Shown: in pieces, positions 25,295-32,882 of the stretch
Layout of the letters: every line of letters begins with the position of its first letter
How positions within the stretch are numbered: position 1 is the first letter of the stretch
NCBI RefSeq assembly: GCF_001905735.1
Contig: NZ_LISW01000005.1
Location: 419,426-483,425, forward strand
DNA: 64,000 nucleotides
Reading direction: 5' to 3'
Source of the DNA: Streptomyces sp. CB01249
GTDB taxonomy: Bacteria; Actinomycetota; Actinomycetes; Streptomycetales; Streptomycetaceae
The notes under the pieces: generated by a model
What the model saw: the letters and a program-made list of their open reading frames with translations, nothing else
What the model was told of the DNA's origin: nothing
Database searches by the model: none
Made by a program: the position numbers and the translations under genes

Positions 25295-26074
25295 GTGCCG
25301 CGCATGCTCGACGTCAGCGAGGACGTACGCGCCGAGATCGGCGACGCCGAAGCCGACCGGCTGCTCGTCGGCGACAACGCCCCGGGCAGTTACGACTGCA
25401 CCTCCTGCCGCACCCCCGGCGACTCCGAGCAGGAGCGCACCAGCACGGTGCTGTTCGTCGGCGACGAGACCGCCGTGCTCGCCTTCGCGCACGCCAGCTG
25501 CATCCCCTCGCAGGTCGTCCAGGTCGCCGAGGAGCAGCTTCAGGGCGCCGTCCGCAGCATCACCGGCGACCAGGGGGAGCCGGAGCGGGTCGTCCCCGAG
25601 CAGGCCGTCCTCGGCATCACCAGCGGCCTCGTCCTGATCGACGACGAGCTGCACCCGGCCCTGGTGGTCGAGCCGACCGGCGCGATCGCCCGCCCCGGGA
25701 CGGACGGCCGGGACGGCGACCAGTTCCTCCAGCTCCTCCTGGAACAGGGCTTCCAGCCGGTCCACCGCATGGAGCAGGTGCCGGAGGTGCTGCACGGCTG
25801 GTCGATCCTGCTCGCCATGGGCCAGCTGCACGCCGTGCTCCAGCCGGGTACGGGGGGCGGCACCCCGGTCGCCTGGTGGCAGGCGCACGCGCCGCTCCAG
25901 GTCACCGAGGGCTGGCGGACCGCCGCCAACAAGTCGCAGACCGTGCTGGTCTACGCCGCCCCGGCGGGCTCCATCGGCCAGCAGCCCCGCGAGGACCTGC
26001 TGCGCGACGCGCTGGAGAAGGCCTCGGCCGCCGGGCTGCTGGTCGCCGCCGCGATGCCGCTGGCCGGGACCTGA
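25295..26074 (+). CDS. Conserved actinobacterial hypothetical protein
   Basis: A 259-residue protein with no family name I can give. The N-terminal part has a CTSC pair (PGSYDCTSCRTPGDSEQERT) followed by VLFVGDETAVLAFAHASCIPSQVV, which could form a small metal- or thiol-based site with the third Cys. The middle and C-terminal parts are mixed alpha/beta with GWSILLAMGQLHAVLQPGTGGGTPVAWWQAHAPLQVTEGWRTAANKSQTVLVYAAPAGSI. Good third-position GC and a GAGGAG ribosome-binding site 6 nt before the GTG support it as a real gene. A second unknown gene follows 104 nt downstream on the same strand. Confidence 0.82.
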   Translation: MPRMLDVSEDVRAEIGDAEADRLLVGDNAPGSYDCTSCRTPGDSEQERTSTVLFVGDETAVLAFAHASCIPSQVVQVAEEQLQGAVRSITGDQGEPERVVPEQAVLGITSGLVLIDDELHPALVVEPTGAIARPGTDGRDGDQFLQLLLEQGFQPVHRMEQVPEVLHGWSILLAMGQLHAVLQPGTGGGTPVAWWQAHAPLQVTEGWRTAANKSQTVLVYAAPAGSIGQQPREDLLRDALEKASAAGLLVAAAMPLAGT

Positions 26075-26178
26075 CCGTGACCGCGCGTCCGGAGCCCCGG
26101 CGGCGAACAGTTGTCTGCCCGACGGGTGTTTCCCCGGCGGGCCCGCATCCGACGGCCCACGCGGTCGTTGGCACCTAC

Positions 26179-26550
26179 GTGCACTCATACGACCCCTCCC
26201 ACCAGCGTCCGAGCCCGATCCCTGCGATGCGTCCCGCGCAGGACCCCTCGGGCGGCCCGTCCCACACCCCGATCTACGACGCGCTGTACTCCGAGTACCG
26301 CCGCTCGTTCCGGGCGTTGCCGGGTGACCGGACCGGCGAGGAGAGTCTGGGCCTCCAGGCCCTCGGCCTCTTCGGCTCGCGCGCCCCGCTGCGCGGCCAC
26401 TCGGGCCACTCCTCCCCCGGCGGTACGGCGACGGGCGACCGCTCCGGCACGGGCGCCCGCTCCGGGAGCCTCGGCGGCTGGCAGCGGGTGGGCCGCCACG
26501 CGGGGCGCACCCGGCCCGCGGCGCTGCCGCCCGGCTCACGGGACGCCTGA
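26179..26550 (+). CDS. Small conserved hypothetical protein
   Basis: A 123-residue protein, proposed to start at GTG with HSYDPSHQRPSPIP. The central PIYDALYSEYRRSFRALPGDRTGEESLGL (about residues 36-64) looks like a folded and conserved core; the rest is Gly/Ser/Arg-rich and probably disordered. Codon bias fits a real gene and a strong hairpin follows the stop. The start is uncertain, as the frame is open further upstream without a clear ribosome-binding site. Function unknown. Confidence 0.6.
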   Translation: MHSYDPSHQRPSPIPAMRPAQDPSGGPSHTPIYDALYSEYRRSFRALPGDRTGEESLGLQALGLFGSRAPLRGHSGHSSPGGTATGDRSGTGARSGSLGGWQRVGRHAGRTRPAALPPGSRDA

Positions 26551-26556
26551 CCTCCC

Positions 26557-26611
26557 GTACGCGACAGCCCCGGACCGCTCGGTGACCGAGCGCTCCGGGG
26601 CTGTCGCGTAC
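26557..26611. terminator. 18-bp hairpin with inner stem, bidirectional terminator
   Basis: Arms 26557-26574 and 26594-26611 are perfectly complementary, and the loop itself contains a GCTCGGT/ACCGAGC stem. It sits between the convergent small hypothetical gene and der. Confidence 0.85.
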
Positions 26612-26636
26612 CGCCTCGTGCGGTTGTGTACGGGGC

Positions 26637-28106
26637 TTACTTCTTGCGGCCGCGCTTCTCGCGGACCCGGACCGAGATGTGGATCGGGGTGCCCTCGAAG
26701 CCGAACTCCTCGCGCAGGCGGCGCTCCACGAAGCGCCGGTAGCCGTGCTCCAGGAAGCCGGAGGCGAAGAGGACGAAGCGCGGCGGCTTGGTGCCCGCCT
26801 GGGTGCCGAACAGGATGCGGGGCTGCTTGCCGCCCCGGACCGGGTGCGGGTGGGCGGCGACGATCTCGCCCAGGAAGGCATTGAGCCGGCCCGTCGGGAC
26901 GCGGGTCTCCCAGCCGTCGAGCGCGGTCTCGATCGCCGGGACCAGCTTCTCCATGTGGCGGCCGGTGCGGGCCGAGACGTTGACCCGGGGGGCCCAGGCG
27001 ACCTGCGCGAGCTCGGTCTCGATCTCGCGCTCCAGGTAGTAGCGGCGCTCCTCGTCCAGCGTGTCCCACTTGTTGAAGGCGAGCACGACGGCACGGCCCG
27101 CCTCCACGGCCATGGTCACGATGCGCTGGTCCTGGACGCTGATCGACTCGCTGGAGTCGATCAGGATGACCGCGACCTCGGCCTTCTCCAGGGCGGCGGC
27201 GGTGCGCAGCGAGGCATAGTAGTCCGCGCCCTCCTGGAGGTGGACGCGGCGGCGGATGCCGGCCGTGTCGATGAACTTCCAGGTGACGCCGCCCAGCTGG
27301 ATGAGCTCGTCCACCGGGTCACGGGTGGTGCCCGCCAGCTCGTTGACGACGACGCGGTCCTCGTTGGCCACCTTGTTCAGCAGGGAGGACTTGCCGACGT
27401 TCGGGCGGCCGATGAGCGCGATGCGGCGGGGGCCGCCGACGGCCGTGCCGAAGGACTGCGGCGGGGCCTCGGGCAGGGCCTCCAGGACGGCGTCCAGCAT
27501 GTCGCCGGTACCGCGGCCGTGCAGCGAGGAGACGGGGTGCGGTTCGCCGAGACCGAGCGACCACAGGGAGGTGGCGTCCGCCTCGCCGCTCTGCCCGTCG
27601 ACCTTGTTGGCGCAGAGCACGACGGGCTTGCCGGCCCGGCGCAGCAGCTTGACGACGGCCTCGTCGGTGTCGGTGGCGCCGACGGTGGAGTCCACGACGA
27701 AGACGACCGCGTCGGCCGTCTCGATCGCGTACTCCGCCTGGGCGGCGACGGAGGCGTCCAGGCCGAGGACGTCCTGCTCCCAGCCGCCGGTGTCCACGAC
27801 CTTGAAGCGGCGGCCCGCCCACTCGGCCTCGTAGGTGACGCGGTCGCGGGTGACGCCCGGCTTGTCCTGGACGACGGCCTCGCGGCGGCCGATGATCCGG
27901 TTCACCAGGGTCGACTTGCCGACGTTGGGCCGGCCGACGACGGCGAGGACGGGGAGCGGTCCGTGACCGGCCTCGTCCAGCGCGCCCTCGACCTCCTCGG
28001 GGTCGAACCCTTCCTGCGCGGCGAGCTCCATGAACTCCGCGTACTCGGCATCGCCAAGCTCTCCGTGCTCGTGGTCCGAGCCGCCGGAGTGAATCTGGTC
28101 GTTCAT
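26637..28106 (-). CDS. der: Ribosome-assembly GTPase Der (EngA)
   Basis: A 489-residue GTPase required for 50S ribosomal subunit maturation. Two tandem G domains are complete: the first with GRPNVGKST (near residue 57), DTGGWEQD and NKVDGQS, the second with GRPNVGKSS (near 235), DTAGIRRR and NKWDTLDE. A KH-like C-terminal domain follows (PRFVLFASGFLEHGYRRFVERRLREEFGFEGTPIHISVR) and a basic RGRKK end. An acidic N-terminal extension of about 45 residues precedes the first G domain, typical of actinobacterial Der. It is the last gene of the tyrA-cmk-plsC-der run, starting 64 nt after the acyltransferase stop. Confidence 0.96.
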   Translation of the reverse strand: MNDQIHSGGSDHEHGELGDAEYAEFMELAAQEGFDPEEVEGALDEAGHGPLPVLAVVGRPNVGKSTLVNRIIGRREAVVQDKPGVTRDRVTYEAEWAGRRFKVVDTGGWEQDVLGLDASVAAQAEYAIETADAVVFVVDSTVGATDTDEAVVKLLRRAGKPVVLCANKVDGQSGEADATSLWSLGLGEPHPVSSLHGRGTGDMLDAVLEALPEAPPQSFGTAVGGPRRIALIGRPNVGKSSLLNKVANEDRVVVNELAGTTRDPVDELIQLGGVTWKFIDTAGIRRRVHLQEGADYYASLRTAAALEKAEVAVILIDSSESISVQDQRIVTMAVEAGRAVVLAFNKWDTLDEERRYYLEREIETELAQVAWAPRVNVSARTGRHMEKLVPAIETALDGWETRVPTGRLNAFLGEIVAAHPHPVRGGKQPRILFGTQAGTKPPRFVLFASGFLEHGYRRFVERRLREEFGFEGTPIHISVRVREKRGRKK

Positions 28107-28170
28107 GAAGTCCGTTCCTCTTTGCATCATCATCGATGGACCACGCAGCGCGCGGTCCACTACTCAAGTC

Positions 28171-28833
28171 TTACCCGGTGCGCCCGGTGAGGCGCCCGGC
28201 GTGCTCCAGGTGGCCGGTCAGCCGGGCCTGGATGCGCAGCGTGGCCTCGTCCAGCGCCTTACGCGTACGCCTGCCGCTGCCATCACCGGCTTCGAAGGGC
28301 TCTCCGAAGACGACGTCGACGCGGCTGCGCAGCGGCGGCAGTGCCGATATCAACCGTCCGCGGCGCTCGGTGCTTCCCAGGACGGCCACGGGGACGATCG
28401 GCGCCCCGCTGCGCACCGCGAAGTACGCGAGCCCGGCGCGCAGCGAGGCGAAGTCTCCTTCGCCCCGGGTGCCCTCGGGGAAGATCCCGAGCACCCCGCC
28501 GTCCTCCAGCACGCCGAGCGCGCGGGTGATGGCGGTGCGGTCGGCGGTCGTACGGTCCACCTCCAGCTGCCCGATTCCGCGCAGGAACGGGTCCAGGGGG
28601 CCGACGAACGCCTCTTTCTTGATCAGGAAGTGGACGGGCCTGGGCGCGGTGCCCATCAGCATCGGCCCGTCGATGTTGTGCGAGTGGTTCACCGCGAGTA
28701 TGACGGGTCCGGCGGCCGGGACCCGCCAGGCACCGAGGACGCGGGGCCTGAAGAGCCCGTACATCAGCCCGATCCCGATGCCGCGCCCGACCGCCGCACC
28801 ACGCGGCGAGGGCGCGCTCGTGGCGTCGGTCAC
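28171..28833 (-). CDS. 1-acyl-sn-glycerol-3-phosphate acyltransferase (PlsC family)
   Basis: A 220-residue membrane-associated acyltransferase for phospholipid synthesis. The catalytic HX4D motif lies in NHSHNIDGPML, the acceptor-binding motif in FPEGTRGEG, and the family blocks VHFLIKKEAF and GAPIVPVAVLGS are present. One hydrophobic stretch near GIGLMYGLFRPRVLGAW may dip into the membrane. It starts with GTG in a GTGA overlap with the cmk stop codon, so it is translationally coupled to cytidylate kinase. The cmk-plsC-der arrangement links CDP/CTP and lipid supply with ribosome maturation, and is common in actinobacteria. Confidence 0.92.
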   Translation of the reverse strand: MTDATSAPSPRGAAVGRGIGIGLMYGLFRPRVLGAWRVPAAGPVILAVNHSHNIDGPMLMGTAPRPVHFLIKKEAFVGPLDPFLRGIGQLEVDRTTADRTAITRALGVLEDGGVLGIFPEGTRGEGDFASLRAGLAYFAVRSGAPIVPVAVLGSTERRGRLISALPPLRSRVDVVFGEPFEAGDGSGRRTRKALDEATLRIQARLTGHLEHAGRLTGRTG

Positions 28834-29534
28834 TTCGCGGCCCGCTTCTCCCCGACGAGGGTGACGACGCACTCGATGACCTGCTGGAGCGTCAGCTCGG
28901 TGGTGTCCACCTCGACCGCGTCGGCGGCCTTGGCGAGCGGGGAGGTCTTGCGGCCGGAGTCCGCGGCGTCCCGCTTGATCAGCGCTTCCTTGGTGGCGGC
29001 GAGATCGGCGCCCTTGACCTCGCCGCTGCGGCGGGCGGCACGGGCCTCCGGCGACGCGGTGAGGAAGATCTTGATGTCGGCGTCGGGCAGCACGGTGGTG
29101 CCGATGTCGCGGCCCTCGACCACGATGCCCTTCTCCGCCTCGGCGGCGATGGTGCGCTGGAGCTCGGTGATCAAAGTGCGCACCTCGGGGACGGCGCTGA
29201 CGGCGCTGACCTTGGAGGTGACCTCCTGGGTGCGGATCGGGCCGGAGGCGTCCTCGCCGTCGACGGTGATCGTCGGGGCGGCGGGGTCGGTGCCGGAGAC
29301 GATGACGGGCTTGGCGGCGGCGGTCGCGACCTGCGCGGCGTCGTGCACGTCGATGCCGTTGTTCAGCATCCACCAGGTGATGGCGCGGTACTGGGCCCCG
29401 GTGTCCAGGTAGCTGAGGCCGAGCTGGGCGGCGACGGCCTTGGAGGTGCTGGACTTGCCGGTGCCGGAGGGGCCGTCGATGGCGACGATCACTGCGGCCG
29501 GGGCGGTCCGGACGGCGGCGCTTACGGTTTCCAC
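28830..29534 (-). CDS. cmk: Cytidylate kinase
   Basis: A 234-residue kinase converting CMP and dCMP to the diphosphates with ATP. The P-loop IDGPSGTGKSS is at residues 20-29, followed by YLDTGAQYRAITWWML (NMP binding), the central NMP insert, VEGRDIGTTVLPDADIKIFLTASPEARAARR and the lid region LIKRDAADSGRKTSPLAKAADAVEVDTT. Of two in-frame GTG codons, 29534 is chosen because the better-spaced GGAAGG lies 11 nt upstream and related proteins open M-E-x-VSAAVRTAPAAVIVAIDGP; 29546 is the alternative. A MITE-like element separates it from tyrA upstream, which may alter read-through. Confidence 0.95.
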   Translation of the reverse strand: METVSAAVRTAPAAVIVAIDGPSGTGKSSTSKAVAAQLGLSYLDTGAQYRAITWWMLNNGIDVHDAAQVATAAAKPVIVSGTDPAAPTITVDGEDASGPIRTQEVTSKVSAVSAVPEVRTLITELQRTIAAEAEKGIVVEGRDIGTTVLPDADIKIFLTASPEARAARRSGEVKGADLAATKEALIKRDAADSGRKTSPLAKAADAVEVDTTELTLQQVIECVVTLVGEKRAAK

Positions 29535-29655
29535 GGTGGTGGACACCTTCCTGGTGCTCGGGGCGGGCTGGGCGGGACGCGTGAACCCGCCCCGCACAAG
29601 GTTACCGAGTGCGGGGAGGGGTCCGGTCCCCCCTGTGGACAAGCGTGCGACCGGC

Positions 29656-29817
29656 AGGGCCTTTCCTTTGGACCAGGCCGGATCAGGGAGCGGAGCCTGG
29701 TGCCGTGCATCGCAAGGCGGAGGATTGAGGCAACGCGGAGCGTTGGTGATTGACGACAACGCCGCGAGGTGCGGTGCCAGGCCCCGCGAGCCCGGCCTGG
29801 TCCAAAGGAAAGGCCCT
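29656..29817. mobile_element. 162-bp MITE-like element with 26-bp perfect terminal inverted repeats
   Basis: Terminal arms 29656-29681 and 29792-29817 are exact inverse complements, opening AGGGCCTTTCCTTTGGACCA. The interior is itself an imperfect palindrome (for example 29696-29713 against 29766-29783). There is no open reading frame. It fills the tyrA-cmk gap, and no convincing target-site duplication is visible. A miniature transposable element mobilised in trans, or a REP-like structural repeat, are the likely explanations. Confidence 0.65.
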
Positions 29818-29832
29818 AGTGTCCCATGGGTC

Positions 29833-30918
29833 CTACTGACGGATCGACCAGCCCCGGTCGCGGAGGGCCGCCGCCAGGCCGGGGGCGGCGCTGGGTTCGA
29901 CCATGAGCTGGACGAGACCGGCCTGCTGGCCGCTGGCGTGCTCGATGCGCACGTCCTCGATGTTGACCCCGGACCGGCCCGCGTCGGCGAAGATCGCGGC
30001 CAGCTCGCCGGGGCGGTCGCTGATCAGGACGGCGACCGTCTCGTACGAGGCCGGGGCGGCGCCGTGCTTGCCGGGCACCCGGACGCGGCCCGCGTTGCCC
30101 CGGCTCAGGACGTCGCGGATGCCCTCGGTGCCCGCGCGGCGCTTCTCCTCGTCGGCGGACTGGAGCCCGCGCAGCGCGGTGACCGTCTCCTCCAGGTCGG
30201 CGGCGACGCCCGCGAGGACGTCGGCGACGGGACCGGGGTTGGCGGACAGGATCTCGACCCACATGCGCGGGTCCGAGGCCGCGATCCGGGTCACGTCCCT
30301 GATCCCCTGCCCGCACAGCCGCACCGCGCTCTCGTCGGCGTCCTCAAGCCGCGCCGCGACCATCGAGGAGATCAGCTGCGGGGTGTGCGAGACGAGCGCG
30401 ACGGCCCGGTCGTGGGCGTCGGCGTCCATGACGACCGGGACGGCCCGGCACAGCGCGACCAGCTCCAGGGCGAGGTTCAGCACCTCGGTGTCGGTGTCCC
30501 TGGTCGGGGTGAGCACCCAGGGCCGCCCCTCGAAGAGGTCGGCGGTCGCGGCGAGCGGACCGGAGCGCTCCTTGCCGGCCATGGGGTGCGTGCCGATGTA
30601 CGGGGTGAGGTCGGCCCCCAGCGCCTCCAGCTCGCGGCGCGGGCCGCCCTTGACGCTGGCGACGTCGAGGTAGCCCCGGGCCACCCCGTCGCGCATGGCG
30701 GCGGCGAGCACGGTCGCGGTGTGGGCGGGGGGCACGGCGACGACCGCCAGGTCGACGCGGCCCTCGGGCGGCTCGTCCGTACCGGCGCCGAGCGCGGCGG
30801 CGGTCCTGGCCGACTCGGGGTCGTGGTCGACCAGGTGGACGGTGACGCCCCGGCCCGCGAGGGCGAGGGCCGCGGAGGTTCCGACGAGGCCGGTACCGAT
30901 GACGACGGCGGTTCTCAC
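29833..30918 (-). CDS. tyrA: Prephenate dehydrogenase with C-terminal ACT domain
   Basis: A 361-residue enzyme of tyrosine synthesis that oxidatively decarboxylates prephenate with NAD(P). The Rossmann motif VIGTGLVGTSAALALAGRG starts at residue 6. The catalytic region with the conserved His is GTHPMAGKERSGP, followed by VSHTPQLISS and the helical dimerisation domain. Residues ~290-361 form an ACT domain (AVLISDRPGELAAIFADAGRSGVNIEDVRIEHA), suggesting feedback control by an amino acid. The GTG start overlaps the chorismate mutase stop as GTGA, so the two consecutive pathway steps are coupled. The MITE-like element begins 15 nt past its stop. Confidence 0.95.
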   Translation of the reverse strand: MRTAVVIGTGLVGTSAALALAGRGVTVHLVDHDPESARTAAALGAGTDEPPEGRVDLAVVAVPPAHTATVLAAAMRDGVARGYLDVASVKGGPRRELEALGADLTPYIGTHPMAGKERSGPLAATADLFEGRPWVLTPTRDTDTEVLNLALELVALCRAVPVVMDADAHDRAVALVSHTPQLISSMVAARLEDADESAVRLCGQGIRDVTRIAASDPRMWVEILSANPGPVADVLAGVAADLEETVTALRGLQSADEEKRRAGTEGIRDVLSRGNAGRVRVPGKHGAAPASYETVAVLISDRPGELAAIFADAGRSGVNIEDVRIEHASGQQAGLVQLMVEPSAAPGLAAALRDRGWSIRQ

Positions 30919-31277
30919 TGGGCGATGTCCTTGCGCAGGGCGGCGGTGGCGCCGAGGTAGACGTGGTTGATCTCGGCCTTGGACAGATAGGTCTCGACGT
31001 GCGCCAGGACCCGGACCACCCGGGGCATGGCCCCGTCGATGTCCAGTTCCTGGGCGCAGATCAGCGGTACGTCGGTGATCCCGAGGGAGCGCGCGGCGGC
31101 GGCCGGGAAGTCGCTGTGCAGGTCGGGCGTGGCCGTGAACCAGATGCTGATCAGGTCGTCCGCGACGAGTTCGTTGCGCTCCAGCACGGCGGTGAGCAGG
31201 GTGCCGACCCGCTCGTGCAGGTGCCCGGTCTCGTCCCGGTCCAGCTGGACGGCGCCCCGGACCGCTCGTACCGCCAC
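30915..31277 (-). CDS. aroH: Chorismate mutase, AroH type
   Basis: A 120-residue monofunctional chorismate mutase of the Bacillus AroH alpha/beta-barrel trimer type, not the all-helical AroQ type. It converts chorismate to prephenate, feeding TyrA encoded next. The family blocks are RAVRGAVQLDRDE (active-site Arg), TAVLERNELVADDLISIWFTATPDLHSDFPAAAAR and VPLICAQELDIDGAMPRVVRVLAHVE. The GTG start is preceded by GGAG at 6-nt spacing. The upstream 129 bp, shared divergently with a nucleotidyltransferase gene, should hold the operon promoter. Confidence 0.93.
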   Translation of the reverse strand: MAVRAVRGAVQLDRDETGHLHERVGTLLTAVLERNELVADDLISIWFTATPDLHSDFPAAAARSLGITDVPLICAQELDIDGAMPRVVRVLAHVETYLSKAEINHVYLGATAALRKDIAQ

Positions 31278-31406
31278 GTCGTGCTCCTCGCTCGTTCCGT
31301 ACCGCTTCGTGCGTATGCGATCAGCGTAGAGGGGCGCCGGGGTCCCGTGCCCGCCCGCCCTTTTTATGAGACGCGCCCGCGCCCGGTCCTCGCGTAGCCT
31401 CCCGGC

Positions 31407-32108
31407 ATGATCACGCCGACCGACGAGGACCTGGTGCGCCGCCACACGGTGTACTCCTGTGTGATGGGGTCGCGCGCCTTCGGTCTCGCCACCGAGACCA
31501 GCGACACCGACCGGCGGGGCGTGTTCCTGGCGCCGACCCCGCTGTTCTGGCGCTTCGAGAAGCCGCCCACGCACATCGAGGGCCCGGCGGACGAGCAGTT
31601 CTCCTGGGAGCTGGAACGCTTCTGCGAGCTGGCCCTGCGGGCCAATCCGAACGTGCTGGAGTGCCTGCACTCGCCGCTCGTGGAGCACGTGGACGACACC
31701 GGCCGGGAGCTGCTGGCCCTGCGCGGCGCCTTCCTCTCCCGCCGGGCCCACGACTCGTTCGTACGCTATGCCCTGGGCCAGCGCCGCAAGCTGGACGCGG
31801 ACGTCCGCGTCCACGGCGCCCCGCGCTGGAAGCACGCGATGCACCTGCTGCGGCTGCTGGCGAGCTGCCGGGACCTGCTGCGCACCGGCGAACTGACGAT
31901 CGAGGTGGGCGACGCCCGCGAAGCCCTCCTCGCGGTCAAGCGCGGCGAGGTCCCCTGGCCGGAGGTCGAACGCCGCATGACCCTCCTCGCCGCCGAGAAC
32001 GACGAGGCGGCCGCCGCCTCCCCGCTGCCCGAGGAGCCGGACCGGGCACGCATCGAGGACTTCCTCGTCCGCACGCGCCGGGCGTCGGCGGCGGCCTCAG
32101 CGCTCTGA
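31407..32108 (+). CDS. Nucleotidyltransferase, RlaP-like
   Basis: A 233-residue protein of the DNA polymerase beta-like nucleotidyltransferase fold, resembling PF10127 (RlaP, named for association with T4-type RNA ligase). The active-site signature is SCVMGSRAFGLATETSDTDRRGVFLAP: GSR followed by D-x-D about 10 residues on. Then come FSWELERFCELALRANPNVLECLHSP, with a candidate third acidic residue, and a helical C-terminal half with KHAMHLLRLLASCRDLLRTGEL. The substrate is unknown; end-modification of RNA or nucleotide transfer to a small molecule are possibilities. Its 3' end overlaps the convergent second nucleotidyltransferase gene by 12 bp. Confidence 0.83.
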   Translation: MITPTDEDLVRRHTVYSCVMGSRAFGLATETSDTDRRGVFLAPTPLFWRFEKPPTHIEGPADEQFSWELERFCELALRANPNVLECLHSPLVEHVDDTGRELLALRGAFLSRRAHDSFVRYALGQRRKLDADVRVHGAPRWKHAMHLLRLLASCRDLLRTGELTIEVGDAREALLAVKRGEVPWPEVERRMTLLAAENDEAAAASPLPEEPDRARIEDFLVRTRRASAAASAL

Positions 32109-32879
32109 GAGCCGGGCCCGCACCACGAGGTCGTGAAGCGCGTCGAAGCCGCCCGCTCCGTCCGGAAGCGCCGACGCCTCCTGCGCCGCGTCGAGCACCC
32201 CGTGCAGACCCGCGACGTCCCGGCCCACGGCCGCCGCGTCCACACCGTCCGCTCCCCCGTGCTCGGCCTCCGCCTTGGCCGCGATGAGGCCGGGCAGGTA
32301 GCCGGGAGCGTCCACCCGCGCGAGGAGCGTCGGCAGGTGGGCCAGCACCTCACCGCTGCGCATCAGGTGGATACCGGTGAGCAGCGCACGGAAGGTGTAC
32401 AGCAGCGGTTTGAGCTCACCGGTGCGCTCGAAGAGCCGCCACTGCGTGTTGGCGAACCCCCGGTAGTGGTGGGCGTGGTTGCGGGTGAGGACCTGCGGGG
32501 CGAGGGCCACCAGCTCGGCGTGCAGCGGGGTGGTGTGCACGACCAGCGGCGAGAGCAGCTGTTCCAGCACATAGCCGTTCGGCTTCAGCATCAGCCGGAC
32601 GAACTTGCGCAGGTCGTGCGTGACGAGGTCCATCTCCACCCCGTCCCGGTCCCACATCCGCGAGCGGGTCTCCTCGGGCTCCCGCAGCCCGACGAGGTCC
32701 TCTGCGGGCAGCAGATGCACCCCGCGCATGTCCACGTCCGAATCCCGGGACGGGAACCCGTACAGATGCGCCCCGGAGACCGTGGCGAACACCAGCGGGT
32801 GACGTTCACCTGCAAGGACCGGGCCGAGGTCGGTGACCGGGAGACCGGCCTCTTGGAGGAGCGTGCTGTACGAGGGCAT
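32097..32879 (-). CDS. Second RlaP-like nucleotidyltransferase, end of the NAD operon
   Basis: A 260-residue paralogue of the convergent nucleotidyltransferase. The active site reads VFATVSGAHLYGFPSRDSDVDMRGVHLLP, giving GAHLYGF followed by D-x-D, where the neighbour has GSRAFGL. The segment VEMDLVTHDLRKFVRLMLKPNGYVLEQLLSPLVV supplies the third acidic residue and mirrors the neighbour, and the C-terminal TFRALLTGIHLMRSGEVLAHLPTLLARV also aligns. It starts 3 nt after the ADP-ribosylglycohydrolase stop codon, so it is probably the last gene of the pnuC-nadR operon. A link to NAD or ADP-ribose chemistry is inferred from that position only. Confidence 0.82.
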   Translation of the reverse strand: MPSYSTLLQEAGLPVTDLGPVLAGERHPLVFATVSGAHLYGFPSRDSDVDMRGVHLLPAEDLVGLREPEETRSRMWDRDGVEMDLVTHDLRKFVRLMLKPNGYVLEQLLSPLVVHTTPLHAELVALAPQVLTRNHAHHYRGFANTQWRLFERTGELKPLLYTFRALLTGIHLMRSGEVLAHLPTLLARVDAPGYLPGLIAAKAEAEHGGADGVDAAAVGRDVAGLHGVLDAAQEASALPDGAGGFDALHDLVVRARLSER

Positions 32880-32882
32880 GGC

